Of a stretch of DNA of 27,118 bases, positions 23,946-27,118 are shown one piece after another (the stretch's first letter is position 1; each line of letters starts with the position of its first letter). Below the pieces are notes generated by a model. The model made no database searches, had not been told where the DNA came from, and was given only the letters and a program-made list of their open reading frames with translations. The stretch lies in NCBI GenBank assembly GCA_002480925.1, contig DLDA01000030.1:1-27118 (forward strand), written 5' to 3'. This DNA is from Lachnospiraceae bacterium UBA7784. Lineage in GTDB: Bacteria; Bacillota; Clostridia; Lachnospirales; Lachnospiraceae. The position numbers and the translations under genes were made by a program.

Positions 23946-25607
23946 ATGAATAAAAATGATGTTTTTGAACTGGATATAACTGGCCTTGGTAAGGGCGGAG
24001 AGGGAATTGGTCATTTCAATGGAATGACCTTTTTTGTAAGTGGAGCTCTGCCTGGAGACAGGGTCTTAGCCCATGCCACCAAGCTGAAGAAGACCTATGG
24101 CTACGCAAGGGTTGAAAAGCTGATAAAGGGGTCTGCTGACAGAGTGGAGTCGCCATGCCCTGTTTCCGGACGGTGCGGAGGCTGCGCTCTGATGGAGCTT
24201 TCCTACAAGGCTCAGCTGGCTGTGAAGGAGACCATAGTCGAGGATGATCTGGTAAGGATAGGTGGCTTTGACAGAGCATTCATTGAAGGTATAAAGGAAC
24301 CGATCATCGGAATGACAGACCCGCTTCACTACCGTAACAAGGCACTGATCCCGGTTGGAGAGCTTGAAGATGGCAGGATCGTCACAGGATTCTATGCCAG
24401 GCATTCTCACAGGATAGTGGAGCCTGATGTCAGAAAGGGCTGCCTTATTGGCTCACCGGATAACGGCGAGATATGCCATGCGATCAGATCCTGGATGTAT
24501 GAGAATAAGGTCCACGCCTATGATGAGAGGTCAGAAAAGGGCCTGGTAAGGCATATACTGATCCGTCACGGGAAGAGCACAGGACAGGTAATGGTCTGTC
24601 TTATCATAAACGGAAGGAGGATTCCGGCTTCTGATAATCTGGTTAAGAGACTTCTGTCTGCCTGCCCTGATATCAAAAGTATCTGTATAAATATCAACAG
24701 GCAGAAGGGTAATACTGTGCTTGGAGAGCATAGCGAGTGCATCTGGGGAGAGCCCGCCATAACCGACCGGGTTGGAGGGATCTCGTTTGATATCTCCGCT
24801 AATTCCTTCTTCCAGGTAAATCCTGACCAGATGGAAAGGCTTTACACGAGGGCTCTTGACTATGCTTCTCTTGAGGGCTCTGAAAATGTATATGACCTCT
24901 ACTGCGGGATCGGTACGATCTCCCTCTTTCTTGCAAGGTCGGCCGGATATGTAACAGGTGTCGAGGTAGTGCCTGATGCTATAAAGGATGCGGTAAGAAA
25001 CGCCCGTCTGAACGGCTTTACCAATACCTCATTCTATACCGGCCGGACCGAGGACGTGCTTCCCAAGCTTATCTCTCAGGGCAGAAAGGCTGATGTGATC
25101 GTTTTAGATCCACCGAGAAAGGGTGCAGAGCCAGAGGTAATAGATACGATAAAAAAGAGCGCACCATCACGGATAGTCTACGTTTCCTGCGATCCCGCAA
25201 CACTCGCCAGAGATCTCGCCCTCCTCTGCGAGGATGGCGCCTACCAGCTGGTAAACTACACTCCGGTTGACCAGTTTCCGGAGAGTATGCACGTGGAGAC
25301 GGTATGTTTATTGTCCAAACTTTCTGAAGCCAAGAATCACATCAGTGTGAAGGTCGATATGGATGAAATGGATCTGACGGCGGCGGAGAGTAAGGCGACA
25401 TACCAGGAAATCCAGGAATGGGTGCAGGAGAAGTACAGGTTCCATGTGACACATCTGAATATCGCGCAGGTGAAACGAAAGCATGGGATTATTGAACGGG
25501 AGAATTATAACAAACCTAAGTCTGAAGATAGCAGACAGCCCGGATGTCCGGAAGAGAAGGAGCAAGCCATAGAGGAAGCCTTGAAACATTTCCAGATGAT
25601 AATATAA
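23946..25607 (+). CDS. rlmD: 23S rRNA (uracil-5-)-methyltransferase, RlmD/RlmCD-type
   Basis: A 553-residue SAM-dependent enzyme that makes m5U in 23S rRNA. Seen in order: an N-terminal TRAM domain (ITGLGKGGEGIGHFNGM); an iron-sulfur cluster cysteine set C71, C77, C80 and a fourth in VRKGCLIG; the SAM motif DLYCGIGTISLFLA (near residue 318); DPPRKG; and the catalytic cysteine in YVSCDPATLARDL. About 90 residues after the usual end (NHISVKVDMDEMDL to the C-terminus) form an extra domain seen in clostridial members. I chose the ATG at 23946 over 23928 because the promoter covers 23928. Which uracil it modifies cannot be told; the gene symbol is by family. Confidence 0.88.
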   Translation: MNKNDVFELDITGLGKGGEGIGHFNGMTFFVSGALPGDRVLAHATKLKKTYGYARVEKLIKGSADRVESPCPVSGRCGGCALMELSYKAQLAVKETIVEDDLVRIGGFDRAFIEGIKEPIIGMTDPLHYRNKALIPVGELEDGRIVTGFYARHSHRIVEPDVRKGCLIGSPDNGEICHAIRSWMYENKVHAYDERSEKGLVRHILIRHGKSTGQVMVCLIINGRRIPASDNLVKRLLSACPDIKSICININRQKGNTVLGEHSECIWGEPAITDRVGGISFDISANSFFQVNPDQMERLYTRALDYASLEGSENVYDLYCGIGTISLFLARSAGYVTGVEVVPDAIKDAVRNARLNGFTNTSFYTGRTEDVLPKLISQGRKADVIVLDPPRKGAEPEVIDTIKKSAPSRIVYVSCDPATLARDLALLCEDGAYQLVNYTPVDQFPESMHVETVCLLSKLSEAKNHISVKVDMDEMDLTAAESKATYQEIQEWVQEKYRFHVTHLNIAQVKRKHGIIERENYNKPKSEDSRQPGCPEEKEQAIEEALKHFQMII

Positions 25608-25632
25608 AGCAATATCGAAATATCATAGAAAT

Positions 25633-25675
25633 AGCAATCGGTGGAAGAAAATCATTTCATCGGTTGCTTTTTATT
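25633..25675 (+). terminator. Intrinsic terminator of rlmD
   Basis: An 11-base stem AGCAATCGGTG (25633-25643) with CATCGGTTGCT (25658-25668), including two G-U pairs, is followed by TTTTTATTT. It lies about 25 bases after the rlmD stop and before the WYL regulator promoter, so it separates the two transcripts. Confidence 0.85.
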
Positions 25676-25701
25676 TACATGTATATCAAAACTGATATAA
25701 T
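25674..25701 (+). promoter_or_regulatory. Predicted promoter of the WYL regulator
   Basis: TTTACA (25674-25679) and TATAAT (25696-25701) are separated by 16 bases. Transcription would begin near 25708, inside the inverted repeat that follows. The -35 partly overlaps the T-run of the rlmD terminator. Confidence 0.7.
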
Positions 25702-25728
25702 AAACATGACATATAGATGTCGTGTTTA
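25701..25728 (+). promoter_or_regulatory. Inverted repeat at the WYL gene start site, candidate operator
   Basis: Half-sites TAAACATGACAT (25701-25712) and ATGTCGTGTTTA (25717-25728) match over 12 bases with one mismatch and a 4-base centre. The first base overlaps the end of the -10 element, so a bound dimer would block transcription. Autoregulation by the WYL protein encoded just downstream is the simplest reading, but it is inference. Confidence 0.6.
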
Positions 25729-25761
25729 ACTTGCTACAATATGTATGGGGTGTGAGAGATT

Positions 25762-26676
25762 ATGAAGATAGACAGGCTGATCGGGATATTGTCAATCTTA
25801 CTGCAGGAAGAAAAGACAACGGCTCCTGAACTGGCGGAAAGGTTTGAGGTATCACGCAGGACAATAAACCGGGATATTGAAGATCTTTGTAAAGCGGGAA
25901 TTCCTATAAGAACTGCTCAGGGAACCGGCGGCGGTATCAGCATTATGGATGGATACCGTATGGACAGGACGATTCTGACTTCCAAGGATATGCAAGTGAT
26001 CCTTGCAGGACTGCGGAGCCTGGACAGTGTGAGCGGAAACCAGTACTATAGTCAGCTGATGGAAAAGATTCAAACCGGATCATCTAAGTTCATCAGTGGC
26101 AGGGATTCCATGCTAATAGATCTTTCCTCATGGTATAAGGGCTCTCTCGCTCCGAAGATTGAAGTAATCCAGGGCGCAATAGAAAACAGGCACCTTATAG
26201 AATTTAAGTATTACGCACCATCCGGAGAGAGTAACAGAAGGATAGAGCCGTATTATCTGGTTTTCCAATGGTCAAATTGGTATGTATGGGGATGGTGCTT
26301 AGACCGCAAAGATTACAGGCTGTTCAAGTTGAATCGCATGGATCGTGTTGGAGAAACGGATAAGGAATTTGCTTGCCGAAATGTACCTATGCCGGATCTG
26401 TCGAATGAAAAGATCTTTCCAGGTGGTATAAAAGTAAAGGCTTTTTTTACACCGGATATGAAGTGGCGGCTAGTTGAAGAATTCGGACCGCACTGCTTTA
26501 CGGAAGCCGATGACGGAAGGCTGCTCTTTTCGGCAGATTATACAGATATGGAAAACCTTGTGACATGGCTTATGACATTTGGAGCAAAGGCAGAGGTGTT
26601 AGAGCCTGTAGAAGCGCGGAATATTATCCGCAGGAATGCCGAAGAAACATTAAAAATCTATGGAGGATTAGCTTAA
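25762..26676 (+). CDS. WYL-domain transcriptional regulator (YafY-like)
   Basis: A 304-residue DNA-binding regulator. Residues 1-60 are a DeoR-type helix-turn-helix (TAPELAERFEVSRRTINRDIEDL). Residues about 140-210 are a WYL domain (EFKYYAPSGESNRRIEPYYLVFQ, WYVWGWCLDRKDYRLFKLNRM), and the C-terminal part resembles the WCX extension. WYL domains bind a ligand, often nucleic acid or nucleotide; the ligand here is unknown. A G-rich GGGGTGTGAGAG precedes the ATG. The stop overlaps the next start by one base (TAATG), so it is coupled to the VOC gene. Confidence 0.9.
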   Translation: MKIDRLIGILSILLQEEKTTAPELAERFEVSRRTINRDIEDLCKAGIPIRTAQGTGGGISIMDGYRMDRTILTSKDMQVILAGLRSLDSVSGNQYYSQLMEKIQTGSSKFISGRDSMLIDLSSWYKGSLAPKIEVIQGAIENRHLIEFKYYAPSGESNRRIEPYYLVFQWSNWYVWGWCLDRKDYRLFKLNRMDRVGETDKEFACRNVPMPDLSNEKIFPGGIKVKAFFTPDMKWRLVEEFGPHCFTEADDGRLLFSADYTDMENLVTWLMTFGAKAEVLEPVEARNIIRRNAEETLKIYGGLA

Positions 26677-27095
26677 TGAGATTAGATGGCTTTGGATTGT
26701 TTGTTGAGGACATGGCAAAGATGATTCGCTTTTACAGAGATGTTCTCGGATTTGAAATCAAGGAAGAAGAGAATACTTCTAATGTTTATCTTGTAAAGGA
26801 CGGAACACTTTTTCTGCTTTACGGCAGAAAGGATTTTGAGAAGATGACAAGCCGGCGATATGAGTATATCAAGGGGCTGAACGGTCATTTTGAAATGGCG
26901 CTGTATGTGGATACATTCGAAGAGGTGGATGAGGCTTACAAGAAAGCCGTTGAAAATGGTGCGACATCTGTGTTGGAGCCGGAGCTTGAGCCCTGGGGAC
27001 AGAGAACCTGTTATATCGCTGACCCGGAAGGAAATCTGATTGAGATCGGTTCCTGGAATAAACCTTATGAAGAGAAGGATTTGACGGAGAGTTAA
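26676..27095 (+). CDS. VOC-family (glyoxalase/bleomycin-resistance fold) protein
   Basis: A 139-residue protein with the paired beta-alpha-beta-beta-beta modules of the VOC fold. The N-terminal module has VEDMAKMIRFYRDVLGFEI. The second has DEAYKKAVENGATSVLEP and ends in the signature YIADPEGNLIEIGSW, whose glutamate is a typical metal ligand. The substrate is unknown. I chose the ATG at 26676, which overlaps the regulator stop by one base and follows TGGAGGA; a longer reading frame upstream lies within the regulator gene. Confidence 0.88.
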   Translation: MRLDGFGLFVEDMAKMIRFYRDVLGFEIKEEENTSNVYLVKDGTLFLLYGRKDFEKMTSRRYEYIKGLNGHFEMALYVDTFEEVDEAYKKAVENGATSVLEPELEPWGQRTCYIADPEGNLIEIGSWNKPYEEKDLTES

Positions 27096-27101
27096 AAAAG
27101 C

Positions 27102-27118
27102 ATGGCGTTTGATTATAA
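27102..27118 (+). CDS. Start of a probable GyrI-like protein (cut by the window end)
   Basis: Only ATG GCG TTT GAT TAT AA is present, reading MAFDY. That opening is common in GyrI-like small-molecule-binding proteins of clostridia, which often sit beside WYL or MerR regulators. The ATG is 6 bases after the VOC stop, with GGAG at 27086-27089 as a possible ribosome binding site. With five codons this is a guess supported mainly by context. Confidence 0.35.

Noticed and set aside
24066..24410. 114-codon minus-strand open frame inside rlmD
   Set aside because: Shadow of a conserved gene whose own motifs are intact across the region.

Overview
The window is about 27 kb of a Gram-positive, clostridial-type chromosome, most likely from a member of the Lachnospiraceae. 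This rests on the low-to-mid GC content, strong AGGAGG ribosome binding sites, a T-box in front of thrS, the S10-spc-alpha gene order and the style of the proteins. I ran no database search, so the family-level placement is inference. It is a core chromosomal region and nearly every gene is on the + strand.

Layout. (1) 1-2876: the 3' part of a T-box riboswitch, then thrS (lacking the usual N-terminal TGS domain) and a class I SAM-dependent methyltransferase. (2) 2877-18974: one long ribosomal array opened by a good sigma-A promoter and a structured leader RNA. The order is rpsJ-rplC-rplD-rplW-rplB-rpsS-rplV-rpsC-rplP-rpmC-rpsQ-rplN-rplX-rplE-rpsN-rpsH-rplF-rplR-rpsE-rpmD-rplO-secY-adk-(KOW protein)-infA-rpmJ-rpsM-rpsK-rpsD-rpoA-rplQ. 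The map gene, often found between adk and infA in clostridia, is absent. A second consensus promoter sits in front of rpmJ and a second highly structured leader in front of rpsM. (3) 19056-23361: a tightly coupled potABCD polyamine ABC-transport operon. (4) 23364-25607: a minus-strand NusG paralogue (LoaP-like) divergent from an RlmD-type rRNA methyltransferase. Their two predicted promoters overlap at the -35 elements and both place the start site on the A of the ATG. (5) 25762-27118: a WYL-domain regulator with a putative operator, a VOC (glyoxalase-fold) protein, and the first codons of what looks like a GyrI-like protein.

The most unusual feature is a set of about seven intergenic quasi-palindromes within the ribosomal array (near 3534, 5257, 10443, 13982, 15214, 15389 and 17279). 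Each has a G-rich arm made of short repeats, a short loop, and a C-rich arm made of the complementary repeats. The repeat unit differs between copies (GGTGAGA, AGGATAT, GGGTATA, GGGATCA, GGTGTGT types) but the two arms of a copy match each other, as expected if the hairpin is what is maintained. The C arm at 14011-14049 is a nearly perfect run of CTAACCC heptamers that looks like a eukaryotic telomere repeat. These elements account for most of the unusually wide gaps in an array whose other junctions are 0-40 bases.

How the genes work together: thrS responds to uncharged tRNA-Thr. The ribosomal array supplies r-proteins, RNA polymerase alpha, the SecY translocon, adenylate kinase and IF1. The two structured leaders are candidates for r-protein feedback, and the intergenic hairpins may adjust the output of individual segments. 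The pot operon imports spermidine/putrescine. The methyltransferase pair (1980 and 23946) probably modifies rRNA.
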